Shown here: in pieces, positions 1 through 10,547 of the stretch
Layout: every line of letters starts with the position of its first letter
How positions within the stretch are numbered: the first letter of the stretch is position 1
Assembly: GCF_009601705.1 (NCBI RefSeq)
Contig: NZ_CP045687.1
Span: forward strand, 1,090,630-1,154,629
Source: Sulfolobus sp. E5-1-F
Lineage (GTDB): Archaea > Thermoproteota > Thermoprotei_A > Sulfolobales > Sulfolobaceae
Reading direction: 5' to 3'
DNA: 64,000 nucleotides
Notes under the pieces: model-generated
The model's input: the letters and a program-made list of their open reading frames with translations, nothing else
Told to the model about the DNA's origin: nothing
The model's database searches: none
Translations under genes and position numbers: made by a program

Positions 1-2794
1 TCCACTGAGTCAAATGGGCCCTAACGATTAGTTTTGGTATCGTACCGTCTGGATTTGGTAATTTCCACCTTTCGATAGCGATCCAATCTCCTTCGTTAAT
101 TCCTAATTGTGCAGCAGTGATTGGATTTATCCATGCCCTCATTAAGATATCTTTATGGTAACTATCAGAAGCAATAGCCATCAATAGTGGATTGTCAGCG
201 CTAGAAGTATAAGCGAATTGTGGGATCTTATACTCTATGAAGAAGAATTCTGGCGGTGTTGGTTTGAACGTTGGTTCATTATATGGCGCTGGAGGTGGAT
301 GATAAACACCCTCCTCAACTGCGTAACCTCCATTCCAATTTGGTGGTATTTCAGCTATTATTGGATCCCATACTGGGTCATATCCATAATTCTGTATAAC
401 GTAATAGTATAATATAGTTGAATATATCTCAATCCTACCAGTTGGAGTTGCAACTGGTAAGTCCCAGGGTATTCTTTCATGATCTACAAAATAATCATTA
501 ATAGTTTTAATTATAATTACACCATTATTTCTTAAGGTTTGTAATATTTGCTCCTTAGGCATGTTTAGCTCCTCTGACAATACGCTAAGTTGTGCCTCTC
601 TCCACGCTTTGGCTGTGAAACTACCCCATGGTGGGTAACCGTTATTCTGAATTAAATATTGTTGATATTTAGGCATCTCTTGTTGTATAACTGACTTCAT
701 TATGTCTAAAGGTACCCCAGTGAACCTTGACATCCATTGTATATAAGCGTCTCCAGCTTGAGGATTTAACATATATGCAAACATTACAAATAAGTCTAGG
801 CCATTTGCAGTATTTGGCCATAATACTGGTATTGTCTGCCACCTACCTCTAATTGCTCGATCCATAGCTGGACCATCATCCCAGAAGAATTCGTCTCTCT
901 CTAGATAAGTTACATCCGGTAGAATTACATCTGCGTATAAACTAGCCTCTGTCGGTAAGATATCTATCATAATGTAAAATGTATTCTCCAACACTTGCTT
1001 ATACTCATCCCATTTGAAGTTAAATGGCGAACCTCCATAAGACATTACAATTTTAGGTTTATACTGTTGTCCATTCCAATTAACTTGCCCATTAATTGCG
1101 ACATATGATCCAGATTCTTCAAATAATGTATAAGCTCCAGCTGGTTTCTTCCCTTGTTGCTTTAGAACCTGATTATAGACATAGCTAAGCGCTGGAACAC
1201 CATGGGACCAAAATGAAGGATTATTATAAACGTATATGATAGGGAACATAGCGAATAAAGCCCCAGGCAAATCATTGACTGGTAATTGTTCCAATACCTC
1301 AGGCCTTTGTAGTAATATACCAGGCTTCGTCTTCCCACTACTGACCATGCTATTATAAGCGTTTACAACTTTCTTGACACCTTCTCTGTAGACCGCAGAA
1401 TACACCCAACCTCCTCTAATGTCTATGTTACCAGTTAGAGCCATTATAATTGCGTAAGCTTTTCTAAATTGTACAGCTTGATCGTTGAAGAAACCCTTTA
1501 ATCCAGTAATTATCGTCATTGGTTTCATTGTTGCAATTCTAAATGCTAGTTCTTGAAGTTGTGATAGAGGAACGTCTGCTACTTGCGCAGCATATTCAAG
1601 CGTATAATTACTAACTTTTTGTGCTAGGAATTGGAATACTGTTTGCACATGTTTACCATTATAAGTTAAACCTTGAGGCGCATATAAGGCTGGTCTGATA
1701 AAATTACCGTTAACATCGTATTTATTAGTATTTGTAAATGGTGGTACATTTACAATTTTTCCACTTATTTCGTCGTAAACGTAATATGTATTTACTGTAC
1801 CATCATTATAATCCTCTTCTAATAATTTGACAACTCCGTTCTCTTCATAGGCTAAGAAGGGAGCATTAGTGTAATACCTCACAAACTCGTCATCATAATA
1901 GTTATTTTGGATTAAGTAGTTAATAATAGCCATGGCAATATACAGATCAGAACCTGGTTTTGCTGGAATCCATAGATTAGCCTTAGATGCGGCCTCACTC
2001 ATCCTGGGATCAATCGCTATAACATACGCACCGTTTTCAATGCCTTTTGCATATCTTATAGCTCTATTTACAAATATTCCAGCGGGAATTCCACTAGTAC
2101 CCCACGCAACTATTAAAGAAGAATACGCCATGTCGTCCATCATATCGGTTGCGTGTAGATCGAATCCTCCTATTACGAAACCTATTGGCACTTGATCACT
2201 AAATAGGCAAGTTTGCATCGGAGTACCATTAATATTAGGTATTTGCATACCTAGTGTGAACGGAATAAAATAAGGCTTGTAGTTTGCACATGGTATTCCA
2301 CCTCCAATTAAAAGGAATTCATATGGTTGTGGTTTCAGTTGTTGAATGTTCTGCATTATATAATTAATCGCCTCCTCCCATGTGGCCTCCCTAAAACTCC
2401 AAGTACCTTTTGGACCTGTTCTAATTAGTGGAGTCTTAAGTCTATCTATGTTGTAAGTTCTGAAAATTCCGGCTCTTCCTCTAGGACAAACTTTACCCTC
2501 ATTTAGAGGTGAAAGGGGATTACCGTCGATCTCAAGAGCTCTCATATAACCATTTTTATACTCGGTTTCTACTAAAATATCACAAGTTGATGAACAAAAT
2601 GCGCATATACTAGGTGCATAAGAATATTGCCAACCCGGTTGTAACTCTTCATTATCCACTCTATCCTGTGTTACAAATATGTTGAAATTATATTTTGACG
2701 CAAAATAAGTGAGTCCCGCGACAACACCAGCAGCAACAGAAGCTTTTAAGAAGTCCCTTCTACTCAATCTAAGGCCTTTATTTTCTGCCATCAT
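1..2794 (-). CDS. Tat-exported molybdopterin oxidoreductase catalytic subunit (partial)
   Basis: This is the large subunit of a DMSO-reductase-family (complex iron-sulfur molybdoenzyme) oxidoreductase. The frame is open to the window edge, about 931 codons, so the C-terminus is missing. A twin-arginine motif (SRRDFLK, residues 11-17) followed by a hydrophobic stretch predicts export. Cys64, Cys67, Cys71 and Cys103 form the N-terminal [4Fe-4S] site, and Cys196 (in TPMQTC) is a candidate Mo ligand. I chose the first of two tandem ATGs because GGAGGAGG lies 8 nt upstream. Cys ligation and Tat export fit the polysulfide/sulfur/tetrathionate reductase branch, but the exact substrate cannot be read from sequence. 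The gene diverges from a membrane polyferredoxin that could be its electron partner (inference). Confidence 0.88.
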   Translation of the reverse strand, partial: MMAENKGLRLSRRDFLKASVAAGVVAGLTYFASKYNFNIFVTQDRVDNEELQPGWQYSYAPSICAFCSSTCDILVETEYKNGYMRALEIDGNPLSPLNEGKVCPRGRAGIFRTYNIDRLKTPLIRTGPKGTWSFREATWEEAINYIMQNIQQLKPQPYEFLLIGGGIPCANYKPYFIPFTLGMQIPNINGTPMQTCLFSDQVPIGFVIGGFDLHATDMMDDMAYSSLIVAWGTSGIPAGIFVNRAIRYAKGIENGAYVIAIDPRMSEAASKANLWIPAKPGSDLYIAMAIINYLIQNNYYDDEFVRYYTNAPFLAYEENGVVKLLEEDYNDGTVNTYYVYDEISGKIVNVPPFTNTNKYDVNGNFIRPALYAPQGLTYNGKHVQTVFQFLAQKVSNYTLEYAAQVADVPLSQLQELAFRIATMKPMTIITGLKGFFNDQAVQFRKAYAIIMALTGNIDIRGGWVYSAVYREGVKKVVNAYNSMVSSGKTKPGILLQRPEVLEQLPVNDLPGALFAMFPIIYVYNNPSFWSHGVPALSYVYNQVLKQQGKKPAGAYTLFEESGSYVAINGQVNWNGQQYKPKIVMSYGGSPFNFKWDEYKQVLENTFYIMIDILPTEASLYADVILPDVTYLERDEFFWDDGPAMDRAIRGRWQTIPVLWPNTANGLDLFVMFAYMLNPQAGDAYIQWMSRFTGVPLDIMKSVIQQEMPKYQQYLIQNNGYPPWGSFTAKAWREAQLSVLSEELNMPKEQILQTLRNNGVIIIKTINDYFVDHERIPWDLPVATPTGRIEIYSTILYYYVIQNYGYDPVWDPIIAEIPPNWNGGYAVEEGVYHPPPAPYNEPTFKPTPPEFFFIEYKIPQFAYTSSADNPLLMAIASDSYHKDILMRAWINPITAAQLGINEGDWIAIERWKLPNPDGTIPKLIVRAHLTQW

Positions 2795-3087
2795 GTTACT
2801 ATCCTCCTCCATACTTAAAAATTTTTGCAAAAAATACAAAAAATGATAATTACAATAATTTAATAAAACCGTTAAACCGAAAATTCCTAAAAAATTAAAT
2901 TATTCATATAAACTAAATTTCGTTGAAGAAATAAAAATCTATTCGTAGATATTTATGCAGAAATTTGATTTATAGATTAAATTCATTTAGACATTAAATT
3001 GACTAAAGTTGAAAAAATAGTTCTACAATATTATTTTCTAATGGTATTTCAAGTAAAATTTAAATTTTTGAGACTCGAATAAACCAC

Positions 3088-4974
3088 ATGGAATATGAGA
3101 CTATACTTAAGCTGTTCTCTCTTGTTTACATTATTGTAATGATGTCACTTGATTTTTGGATATTTGGTTTGATTTTAAGAAGAGAATACGTCAAGGTTAA
3201 AGGTTTGTTACTGCTTGTTTCGATAATATTGGTAATGGGGTTTGAAAGTTTGGCATTAGCTCAGCTTGATATATTATTTTTCACGATTGGAATACTTCTA
3301 GTATTTATACCCTTATTCATATCACTCGTAATAAGGGATTATACTGTTAACGTTACTAGAAATTGGATATATGGGTTATTATTGTCGTCGGTAATAGTTT
3401 TCGATGAGTTAGCAATGGGTTATCTTTATGGTAGTTATTTCAATCCCTTACCTAACCCCTTACTTACTAGTGTTGATAATCCGGCCTATGGTGCAATGAT
3501 GTTAGGTGATGCGATTTTCTTCCTCTATATCTTGAGGAGAAAAAGCATTATAGAGTTCGCTATGACCACATTTGCAGTCTCCATGGCCTTCATGCCCTCT
3601 CTTTATTTAATGGACAGAATGCTTGAGTTTACAATGTCGCTTTTGACTTCAGTTTTCATGATAATAAACATCGTGTTGTTATATTTAACAGAAATGAGGA
3701 TATTGACATTTCAAGGGCAATTAATTGCGATCTCTCTATCCTTATTCAACCTCTTAATGATGATTGGCTTAACCTTTTTTGCCTCATTTAGCGACTTATA
3801 TTTCCTTACCCTATCCATGATTGCGTCAATGATTTGGTACTTCTTTTTAATATTTTACAATGTTCCTGCTAAGAAAATCTCACCTAAACCTTTCCTATTC
3901 CTTGTACTAATAAACTTGACTGAGCTTATAATGGGTTTTGGAGAGACCGTATTAGGATTTAGTCTAACGAACTCACTCTTCCTTAGTACGGTAAATAGCA
4001 AAATGATAATGGATCCACATATGATGAGATCGTCTTTCTCTAATCCGTTTTGGTGGCTATTCCCATTTAACCCTTTAACGATGATTACTATGGCGACAAT
4101 GCGATATAGTTTGCTTGGTCAACTAGTGATGATCCCATTTATGACTGTAATGGCAACTACAATGAGTCCATTTTACGTAATAATGATGGGGGTTGAGATG
4201 AGCTATTTAGTTTATGAGAGGTTTAAGAAGGTTAGGACTAAGTATCTGAAGGCATGGACACTAGGTATTATAGCTGGGATACCAACGTTTGTGGTGTTGA
4301 TCCCTTACTATACGAATTACTATATTTTTGGAATGAGCGGTATGATATTTCCAGTCACTTTAGCACCTTTCATAATTTCTCTAGTCGTTATCGCATTATT
4401 TTCAACATTATTTGGTAGGGGAGTTTACTGTAACCTTGTTTGTATGTCAGCTCACATGTGGTCTAATGTGTTCTATGAGCAATTCTCTGCTAGGAAAAGC
4501 AGTAAGGTTTGGGACTACTTGAGGTGGATTTTCATAATACCGATGATTGTTGCATTTTACCTTTACGTTATGACTCAAATAGGGAATATCAGCCTTTCTA
4601 TTAATCCCTTGGACTTATACGGCATGTTCACGCTTAACTACGTATGGTGGATTTTCTACTTCTTAACACCAGTTTTTGGAATATATTCGTGTGCTAGGCA
4701 AGGCTGGTGCGGTTTCGGCACTTTCACTGGGATATTTAATAAGGTGCTATTTAAGATAAGAGCTAAGGATGTTAGTGTTTGTCGAGGGTGTGCTAGTAAG
4801 GAGTGTGATGCCTCTTGCCCGGTTAAGATACCTATTAGTAATGACATATTAGTGAAAGGGTATTCTAATAGGATAAGTTGTATTGGCTGTGCTAGGTGTG
4901 TTGATGCTTGTGACAATCTTGAAATTATTAATGTTCTAACTATTCTGAAAAATAGGGAAAGTGAAAGTTTTTAA
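3088..4974 (+). CDS. Polytopic membrane protein with C-terminal 2x[4Fe-4S] domain (NapH/polyferredoxin-like)
   Basis: The 628-residue protein has many hydrophobic segments along its length. It has two Cys-containing membrane-edge motifs of the NapH/Fer4_5 type (GRGVYCNLVC and CARQGWCGFG) and a C-terminal ferredoxin module. Cys565/568/573/577 and Cys598/601/604/608 give two [4Fe-4S] clusters. Such proteins pass electrons between the quinone pool and a periplasmic or extracellular reductase. A TATA-like AT-rich box about 20 nt before the ATG suggests a leaderless transcript. It is divergent from the Mo-oxidoreductase gene with a 293 nt gap holding both promoters. The pairing suggests one quinone-linked respiratory complex, but no separate small ferredoxin subunit is visible here. 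The family assignment is good; the physiological role is inferred. Confidence 0.8.
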   Translation: MEYETILKLFSLVYIIVMMSLDFWIFGLILRREYVKVKGLLLLVSIILVMGFESLALAQLDILFFTIGILLVFIPLFISLVIRDYTVNVTRNWIYGLLLSSVIVFDELAMGYLYGSYFNPLPNPLLTSVDNPAYGAMMLGDAIFFLYILRRKSIIEFAMTTFAVSMAFMPSLYLMDRMLEFTMSLLTSVFMIINIVLLYLTEMRILTFQGQLIAISLSLFNLLMMIGLTFFASFSDLYFLTLSMIASMIWYFFLIFYNVPAKKISPKPFLFLVLINLTELIMGFGETVLGFSLTNSLFLSTVNSKMIMDPHMMRSSFSNPFWWLFPFNPLTMITMATMRYSLLGQLVMIPFMTVMATTMSPFYVIMMGVEMSYLVYERFKKVRTKYLKAWTLGIIAGIPTFVVLIPYYTNYYIFGMSGMIFPVTLAPFIISLVVIALFSTLFGRGVYCNLVCMSAHMWSNVFYEQFSARKSSKVWDYLRWIFIIPMIVAFYLYVMTQIGNISLSINPLDLYGMFTLNYVWWIFYFLTPVFGIYSCARQGWCGFGTFTGIFNKVLFKIRAKDVSVCRGCASKECDASCPVKIPISNDILVKGYSNRISCIGCARCVDACDNLEIINVLTILKNRESESF

Positions 4975-4998
4975 ATTAGTAATATGATATTATTTTAT

Positions 4999-5892
4999 AT
5001 GGCGCAACAGAATACGGAATTAGAAGGAATAGGAAAATTAAGGAGTGGTTCCCTCTTCATGATACTTGCAGTGTTACTTGCCGCAATAGGAACTCTGGTA
5101 ATTATATCTGCAGGAATCGCTAGTAGTATGTTTTCTGCTGCGACTGGTAACGCTGCTGGAATAATTGCCAGTGGTATTGGCCTTTTAGCAGGGATTGCTA
5201 TAGTAATACTAATTGGTGCTATTGTAGGACTATTAGGTGTATTAAGAGTAAGGAGTGGTTTCAGTATTTTGAAGAGCTTAGGTAAAGATGTGGGAATTGG
5301 CGAAACTGGGACTACTCTCTATCTAGTGGGGTTAATTATTGTCATTATTGGAGCGTTACTTACAATTGTAATTGTAGGATTACCAATATTGGTTTTAGGA
5401 GAAATAATAGCACTGATTGGTGGAATATTAATTGGTATAGGGTTTTACAGGGTTGGTGAAATATATAATGAAGGATTAGTTAAGATTGGTGGAATATTAA
5501 TAGCAATACCCATAGATCTTCTTAACTTCATCGGCTTTATTTTAGTATACGTAGGTTTAGGTAGAGTGAGACCATCACCAATGGTTACACAACAACCTTT
5601 AGTTCCTCAAGTTTATCAGGTTGGCCAAGGAATTATAAGGAATAATGGTTATGCTTATATCACGTTATACTCCTCATCCCCAGCTAGTGTTATATCTGCG
5701 AAAATTGAGGGTGCAAATATTATGTCGAGTGCAATAAATCCTACTGTGTTGCAAATCGGCAATAACGAGGTAACAATCTTCTTTGGGAATGTTCAATCAT
5801 TGGCTCCGAATACTACTTACATTATAACGTTAACATTAAATATTGGAGGAAATATAATTAACATCTCTACGGCTGCCGTTTATCAACCATAA
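4999..5892 (+). CDS. DUF973 family membrane protein
   Basis: This is a 297-residue membrane protein of the DUF973 family, which is expanded in Sulfolobales. It has about five hydrophobic helices up to residue 190 and a C-terminal soluble beta-rich domain of about 100 residues after a Pro/Gln-rich linker. I start at the ATG giving MAQQNTELEG rather than 15 nt upstream, because TTTTTAAATT lies at a leaderless distance from it. The motif GIGKLRSGSLF near the start and RVGEIYNEGLVKIGG before the last helix are shared with the gene at 12584-13507. A run of T follows the stop codon and may terminate transcription. Function unknown. Confidence 0.8.
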   Translation: MAQQNTELEGIGKLRSGSLFMILAVLLAAIGTLVIISAGIASSMFSAATGNAAGIIASGIGLLAGIAIVILIGAIVGLLGVLRVRSGFSILKSLGKDVGIGETGTTLYLVGLIIVIIGALLTIVIVGLPILVLGEIIALIGGILIGIGFYRVGEIYNEGLVKIGGILIAIPIDLLNFIGFILVYVGLGRVRPSPMVTQQPLVPQVYQVGQGIIRNNGYAYITLYSSSPASVISAKIEGANIMSSAINPTVLQIGNNEVTIFFGNVQSLAPNTTYIITLTLNIGGNIINISTAAVYQP

Positions 5893-6645
5893 TCATTAAT
5901 AAATAGGTAAAATTTTTTATTATTTATGTAATGATTCATTAATACGAAGTTTCTTAAGAAATCTCTTTCAATGATATTTGAATAAAACCTATTAAATCAG
6001 TAGGTGGAGTGTTATAGTTATATGACCTAAAAATCTAGCTCTCAATAATAATTCCTTTTTCGATACTTACTCCAGCAGCCAACTCTCACCACCTCATTGT
6101 ATCAACAATATTCATTAAGTATTCATAACACTATTTGTACTTAACTAATAACAAGAGGATCTTAAAATACAACAGTAATTCAAAATACGCGATCTTTGAG
6201 TTTAGCGTACTAAGGAATGAGATACTTACCGTTTTCAAACGAAGTAGTAACAGAGTTAATGAATTAAACTCAAATAATTACTTTATCTATATATAGAAAG
6301 ACTATTGTATTGGAAGGACCTATAACGACTTACTACGTTATACGTGAATGCAAATCTTCTCCACGATCATCTGGTTATCTATTTCCGATTAGCACACTAG
6401 GAATAGTAGTTATTATTGCCGTGAAATTTGAGCTTTAAGGAAATTTTTCTTTTGAAAGTCTCTGTTCTAACTGTGCAGTTGGAGCATTAATAATTAGACA
6501 CCTTTCAGGTTGAGTCCTGAACATTGTTTTCGTTAAATTGTTATGATCCGACTGGATAAATCTCTAAAGATTAAATTGTATAATTAATTCATAAGTTTTG
6601 CACATTTCCAAATCCTTAAATACTCTTATTATTACAATAATACAT
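5893..6645. other. Intergenic region, no gene recognised
   Basis: This is about 750 nt of AT-rich sequence with no supported coding frame. A T-rich tract just after 5892 is a likely terminator for the DUF973 gene. CCTTAAATA near 6614 is the probable TATA element of the DsrE-like gene. I saw no tRNA, repeat or transposase remnant. Confidence 0.5.
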
Positions 6646-7110
6646 ATGGAACAAGAAAGAAAGCTTGGGATTGTTGTCCAATCCGGAGCTGCCAATAGAA
6701 TATGTTGTGTTGTAGTTTACTCAGCCTCTGCATTAGCTAGTGGTTGGAAGGTTGTCTTACACCTAGTAAATGAGGGTTTGATTGCATTTAGAAAAGATAC
6801 GGCTAAGAAGGTTTGGGCTAGTTTAAACCCCAGAGATTTTAGTATCTATCCTTCATATTACGCACCAAACGTGGAAGTTTTTTTAAAGAACCTACAAGAG
6901 TTTATAAAGGCTGGTAAATTCCAAGATTGGCCAGATTACTTAACGGAGTTGAAGAAGGAATATCCAGAAAAGTTTAGGATTTATGCTTGTCCAATAGCAG
7001 CAGCTGCTTATAATATTAAAAAGGAAGATCTATTGGATATTGTTGACGATATTAAGGGCGGAGAATCATTCTTAGAAGAAGTATATCCCGGAGTAGTAAT
7101 GGTATTTTAA
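6646..7110 (+). CDS. DsrE/DsrF-like family protein
   Basis: This is a 154-residue soluble protein with the DsrE/F fold pattern: an N-terminal strand (LGIVVQSG), a helix rich in small residues, the strand VVLHLVNEGL, and a late YACPIAAAAYNI segment. The Cys in that last segment sits where DsrE-like sulfur carriers place theirs. The internal ATG at 6646 is used because CCTTAAATA lies about 24 nt upstream; the longer frame would start inside the promoter. DsrE proteins carry or sense sulfur in sulfur-oxidising and sulfur-trafficking pathways. The neighbouring Mo oxidoreductase and DoxDA elsewhere in the window make a sulfur role plausible but not proven. Confidence 0.75.
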   Translation: MEQERKLGIVVQSGAANRICCVVVYSASALASGWKVVLHLVNEGLIAFRKDTAKKVWASLNPRDFSIYPSYYAPNVEVFLKNLQEFIKAGKFQDWPDYLTELKKEYPEKFRIYACPIAAAAYNIKKEDLLDIVDDIKGGESFLEEVYPGVVMVF

Positions 7111-7484
7111 TTTTTTTCCAAGCTCTTGCTTTTTGGTAACTTCAGAATTATACAAAAATCATTATAAATTATCTCGATATCACTTGGATAAAAGGAATGG
7201 ATCGTAACAATTTCGAAGTGAACGTTACCACTTTGCAGAGAGTGGAGTTCAAGAATTAACGAACAAAATGCCAGGGCTGAGAATACAATTTCATGAAAAT
7301 TCCATGAAGCTCGAAAACCCCATAAGGTTATTTATTCTACACGAAAATATGATTTTTCTATAATGTCACTCCATTGAAATTTATTGAAGAATCTAACTAT
7401 GCATATTTGAGCTCAACCTTTAAAACCTGAATGCCAAATGTTAGACTCAATTTCTTCAAAAATTGGTTCTCTCAAATAGCAGAG
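7111..7484. other. Intergenic region before MITE-like repeat
   Basis: A T-rich tract follows the DsrE-like stop codon. The rest is non-coding in all frames that I could read; short coding-like pieces with stops may be old insertion debris but cannot be assigned. Confidence 0.4.
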
Positions 7485-7662
7485 GTAGTACTTTACGTAA
7501 ATTTACCTTAAATCTCTTAAACCTTAAACACTAACATAGATTCTCTTCTAAAAGATTTAAATAATCGTAAATATTTCAAGCGTGTATAGTATAGATACTC
7601 TTAGATTTCACACTGGAAAAATTAAACATTATATACTATACGTCATTTTCAGGAAACTACTA
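7485..7662. repeat. MITE-like dispersed repeat, copy A
   Basis: This 178 bp unit reappears at 35915-36093 in the same orientation with roughly 85-90 percent identity by eye. Its ends are imperfect inverted repeats: GTAGTACTTTAC at the left against GTAGTAGTTTCC read inward from the right. Copy A is flanked by CAGAG at 7480-7484 and 7663-7667, consistent with a target-site duplication. It has no coding capacity. Non-autonomous MITEs are known in S. solfataricus; I cannot assign this one to a named class. It ends about 12 nt beyond the 3' end of the AEC permease gene. Confidence 0.65.
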
Positions 7663-7674
7663 CAGAGCATATAA

Positions 7675-8571
7675 TTAATAAAGTAAAAGAAATATTATTA
7701 CAACTACAACAGCAATAGGCGTTAATATTAAGGTGGATCTTACTGTGGTTTCTACATCAAATCCATAAATCCTAGCCCAGATTACGTTAGTTATTGCAGG
7801 AGCCATCATTCCGGTTACCATCACTTGCTCAATTATTGTCTTTGAAGTCAAACCCAATACGAGTAAGATAAAAAATATCAGAATGGGGCTAATAGCGAGT
7901 CTAGATATATAGATTATTATATAGGGCTTTGATATAACATTCTCAATTTTCATTTCACCAATTACCCTTTTGATTTGATAACCGAATTCATAAAGGACTA
8001 TTAAGATAAGAATTAGATTTATTGTATTAACATCCTTTTCGCTCAGAATAGAACCTATTACATAATGCAATCCGCTACCTACTAGAAAGGCGATTACAGG
8101 GAGATATCTTGAAAGATTCGTCATTAACCCGTTTGGGACTAAGCTCTTACCCTTGTTCAAATAGGTAAAAACTATCATGGCTATTGGTAGTCTTAACGTA
8201 GCCATTGCAACTGCAACTGTTGCAGAGATTTCATAGTTTCCTCTGAATACCAGAAGTATTGAGAAAGGCAAATTAATTGTATTCATGAAGATTGAATTTA
8301 TCAACACAGCCCCTCTAACGAATGGACTAATATCTCTAGTTAAATATAATACTATAGCCAACATTAAGAAGTTATAGAGTACAGATGCTAGGAAAATTTT
8401 AGCATCACTTACCTCAAAACCTCGCTGAAGATATGTGATGAAAAATATTGTGGGTAAGTTTATGTAGTTGTTTACAAAGCTTACTATCTTCACGGATAAT
8501 TTATTGTGTAGAAAATATCCTAGAATTGCCGATAATAATAGGAAAAGACCTTGAAGCTGAAATATGTCCAC
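7675..8571 (-). CDS. AEC family (auxin efflux carrier-like) permease
   Basis: The 298-residue protein is almost wholly hydrophobic, with about ten predicted membrane segments in two five-helix halves, the layout of the AEC/Mem_trans family (auxin efflux and malonate/malate transporters). A polar break near residues 120-150 and the motif MAPAITNVIWARIYG near the end fit the family. It is monocistronic: 5' of it lies a 425 nt non-coding gap and 3' the MITE-like repeat. The substrate is unknown; organic acid anions are usual for microbial members. Confidence 0.78.
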   Translation of the reverse strand: MDIFQLQGLFLLLSAILGYFLHNKLSVKIVSFVNNYINLPTIFFITYLQRGFEVSDAKIFLASVLYNFLMLAIVLYLTRDISPFVRGAVLINSIFMNTINLPFSILLVFRGNYEISATVAVAMATLRLPIAMIVFTYLNKGKSLVPNGLMTNLSRYLPVIAFLVGSGLHYVIGSILSEKDVNTINLILILIVLYEFGYQIKRVIGEMKIENVISKPYIIIYISRLAISPILIFFILLVLGLTSKTIIEQVMVTGMMAPAITNVIWARIYGFDVETTVRSTLILTPIAVVVVIIFLLLY

Positions 8572-8996
8572 TTTATGGGTAGTATCGTAAAAACTTTTAT
8601 TTTTATCCGAAAAAAGGGGATGTCCTTAAGTAACAAGAATTCCCATAAACCCTTAAATTAGACGTACTTGAGGGCAGTACAGTATATTAGAGACAACACG
8701 ATATAATTTTTTATTTATTACATAATATTGAATAACATGAGAACACTTCCCCCAGTTCTTAGGGACAAAAATAATACAGATCTCTTCCTTTTGAGAATTT
8801 TATTATCCTTCTGACTTTCTTAGTATTCTTCAAGAATTTATTTATCTTCATTGTTTTGAATTATTGTGAAGATCTAGCTATAACTATGTTTAACTACACT
8901 TGACGTTAGCGGTTAACTGGAAATAATTTTTAATTTTACGATAGCAACACTAAAGGATTTTTAAATACTCCGAATAGATATTGAAAATTAATGAGA
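8572..8996. other. Intergenic region with possible transposase debris
   Basis: The promoter of the AEC permease lies at the left end. A plus-strand stretch starting with an ATG near 8738 reads as a short coding-like segment (MRTLPPVLRDKNN...) that soon hits several stops. It may be a decayed insertion-sequence fragment, but I cannot name a family. Confidence 0.3.
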
Positions 8997-10547
8997 TTAT
9001 TTGATTCTATCTCTTAGAACTCTTTTATTAACTTTTCCAGTACTAGTTAGCGGTAAATCTTCCATCACAATTATCTCATCTGGTATCCACCATTTTGGTA
9101 ACAAACCTTTATCTACACTGTCCTTAAGGTGATTAATTATATCTTCTCGCAGATTTTGCCCTTTGCCTTTAACTATCGCAACTGGTCTTTCTCCCCATTT
9201 TTCGTTCTTTCTACCTATTACAGCTACCATATCTACTCCACTTACTTCGGAAATTAAGGATTCAATTATACTAGGAATTATCCACTCTCCACCACTTTTA
9301 ATTAGGTCTTTTTCCCTATCTAATATTCTTAATTCATTGCTCTCTGTGATCATTGCCACATCTCCAGTTCTAAACCAATCATTCACATATGAGGATCTGG
9401 TGTTCTCTGGATCGTTAAGATACTCACCAGGTAACCAAGGTGTTTTAATCCATAACTCTCCTACCTCTCCCTTTTTAGCCTCTTCACCATCTGGTTTTAT
9501 TATTTTAAGCTCAACGAAAGGAAGAGGATGGGTGTATAACCTAGCATACTCTTCAGGATTTTGAATATTATTATTTGGGAATATTGTAATGGAGATCGCC
9601 AACATATCTGTCCCTCCATATATTGATGCGAAAGACACTCCATTTTCCTTCAACATCTTAGCGAGATTGGAAGAGATCGGAGATCCACCAACTAGAGCTT
9701 TCAATCCTTTTAGCTGTCCTTGCTTAGCTACGCCTAGTAGCATAAAGATCATCGTAGGAACTGCATTTAGCCAACTGATCCTCTCCTTCTCTATAATCTC
9801 TAAAATCTTCATTGGTTCAAATTTTCCACTCGTGACATATTTAGCGCCCAAATATGTAGCGTGAAATAGGGATCCCCATGACCATAAATGGTAAAACGGG
9901 ATAAGACCCAATATAACATCATCACTTTTCAGTGGAGCGGGACTGTTATAAAGTGATAATTGATGTACCATACCAAGTGCGCCATGAACTGTCTTTTCAT
10001 TAGTGTATATAACTGCTTTAGGTAACCCAGTTGTACCTGAGGTAAATAGAATAGAATATGGATCGCTTCCCTTTACGTTGACATCAGGTTCTTTAACCGA
10101 TCTTTTATTTACTAAGTCATCATAAGTTATCTTAGTATCGGAAGAGTCTAAACTGATAATCCTATCCTTGTTGAAGTTCTTGAAAAGAGGTGCGAAATCC
10201 TTTGCAGTGAAGATCCATTCAACTCTTGCGTGGTTAATTGTATGAAGTAATTGTTCATAGGGTAACCTTACATTTATAGGGTATATTATCGCACCTATTA
10301 AACTGGAGGCAAACAGTAATTCGACAAATTTAAGAGTGTTGTAGTCTGCAACTCCTATTATACTACCTTTAGTTATTCCAATCGATAACATTGAGTTAGA
10401 AATCCCTATTACTCTCTCATAGGTCTCTCTATATGTTTGTCTAACATTGCTGAAAGGGTCTACTATTTCCTTATCTGATGCTATTGTAATTGCTCTTTTC
10501 AAAAGTGAAAATATTGTAAATCCTTCCTGCATCCCTTTATCCCTCAT
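8997..10547 (-). CDS. AMP-dependent acyl-CoA synthetase/ligase
   Basis: This is a 516-residue member of the ANL superfamily that activates a carboxylic acid with ATP and joins it to CoA. The AMP-binding P-loop TSGTTGLPK is at residues 169-177. The A7-type motif WFRTGDVAMI and the C-terminal TSTGKVNK, carrying the catalytic lysine, are present, so the enzyme looks intact. Its start overlaps the end of the acyl-CoA dehydrogenase gene by 11 nt, so the two are co-transcribed and probably translationally coupled. An in-frame ATG at 10532 is an alternative start. The pairing points to activation and beta-oxidation of a fatty or branched acid. Chain length cannot be read from sequence. Confidence 0.88.
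   Translation of the reverse strand: MRDKGMQEGFTIFSLLKRAITIASDKEIVDPFSNVRQTYRETYERVIGISNSMLSIGITKGSIIGVADYNTLKFVELLFASSLIGAIIYPINVRLPYEQLLHTINHARVEWIFTAKDFAPLFKNFNKDRIISLDSSDTKITYDDLVNKRSVKEPDVNVKGSDPYSILFTSGTTGLPKAVIYTNEKTVHGALGMVHQLSLYNSPAPLKSDDVILGLIPFYHLWSWGSLFHATYLGAKYVTSGKFEPMKILEIIEKERISWLNAVPTMIFMLLGVAKQGQLKGLKALVGGSPISSNLAKMLKENGVSFASIYGGTDMLAISITIFPNNNIQNPEEYARLYTHPLPFVELKIIKPDGEEAKKGEVGELWIKTPWLPGEYLNDPENTRSSYVNDWFRTGDVAMITESNELRILDREKDLIKSGGEWIIPSIIESLISEVSGVDMVAVIGRKNEKWGERPVAIVKGKGQNLREDIINHLKDSVDKGLLPKWWIPDEIIVMEDLPLTSTGKVNKRVLRDRIK

Noticed and set aside
218-412. 64-codon Trp-rich plus-strand frame
   Set aside because: Composition is unlike real protein, and it is antisense to the Mo-oxidoreductase gene.
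1932-2195. Plus-strand open frame of 87 codons
   Set aside because: It lies wholly within the minus-strand Mo-oxidoreductase gene, which has clear motifs in its own frame.
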